DNA of 17,733 bases from Discostella pseudostelligera (lineage: Eukaryota > Bacillariophyta > Thalassiosirophyceae > Thalassiosirales > Thalassiosiraceae), in assembly GCA_036940085.1 (NCBI GenBank), contig JALLBK010000507.1:1-17733 (forward strand), in the 5' to 3' direction. Under the pieces are notes generated by a model, which was not told the origin of the DNA, made no database searches, and saw only the letters and a program-made list of their open reading frames with translations. Positions 17,716 to 17,733 of the stretch are shown here, in pieces (positions within the stretch are counted from its first letter, which is position 1; each line of letters opens with the position of its first letter). The position numbers and the translations under genes are program-made.

Positions 17716-17733
17716 TGCTTGGTAAGGGAATAG

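Overview
The window looks like nuclear DNA from a photosynthetic stramenopile, most likely a centric diatom. The evidence is short GT-AG introns (43 to 277 bp), compact gene spacing on both strands, a plastid lipid-associated protein with a diatom-type ASAF-like bipartite presequence, many type II and type I membrane proteins, and acidic, Ser/Asp-rich eukaryotic proteins. No rRNA, tRNA, CRISPR array or autonomous transposon was seen. The species assignment is inference.

Layout from left to right: (1) the 3' end of a TAZ zinc-finger gene (+), cut by the window edge. (2) Convergent with it, a 580-residue protein (-) that resembles a dynein light intermediate chain only at low sequence similarity; its immediate upstream region holds a 30-bp direct repeat combining an E2F-like site and a G-box. 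(3) Divergent from that, the proteasome alpha-5 subunit (+, two exons). (4) On the minus strand, the SSU-processome protein UTP18 (two exons), with a foldback inverted repeat just upstream. (5) A multi-exon LRRC57-like leucine-rich-repeat gene (-) with a predicted N-myristoylated start. (6) Two tandem sulfotransferase-like type II membrane proteins (-); the first has a spliced C-terminal tail in an exon too short to be an obvious gene. (7) A plastid fibrillin/PAP protein (+, two exons). (8) A nine-EGF-module type I membrane protein (+, three exons). (9) A four-span membrane protein (-), convergent with the EGF gene.

There is no operon logic here. The genes serve housekeeping roles (proteasome, ribosome assembly, transcriptional coactivation, possibly dynein), the plastid, and the secretory pathway or cell surface. 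The most unusual features are the threefold repeated three-EGF architecture with introns at equivalent positions, the sulfotransferase tandem pair with divergent 3' ends, the twin E2F/G-box promoter modules, and the 26-bp nested palindrome upstream of UTP18. All exon joins were read by eye from splice consensus, frame and family similarity, without transcript data.
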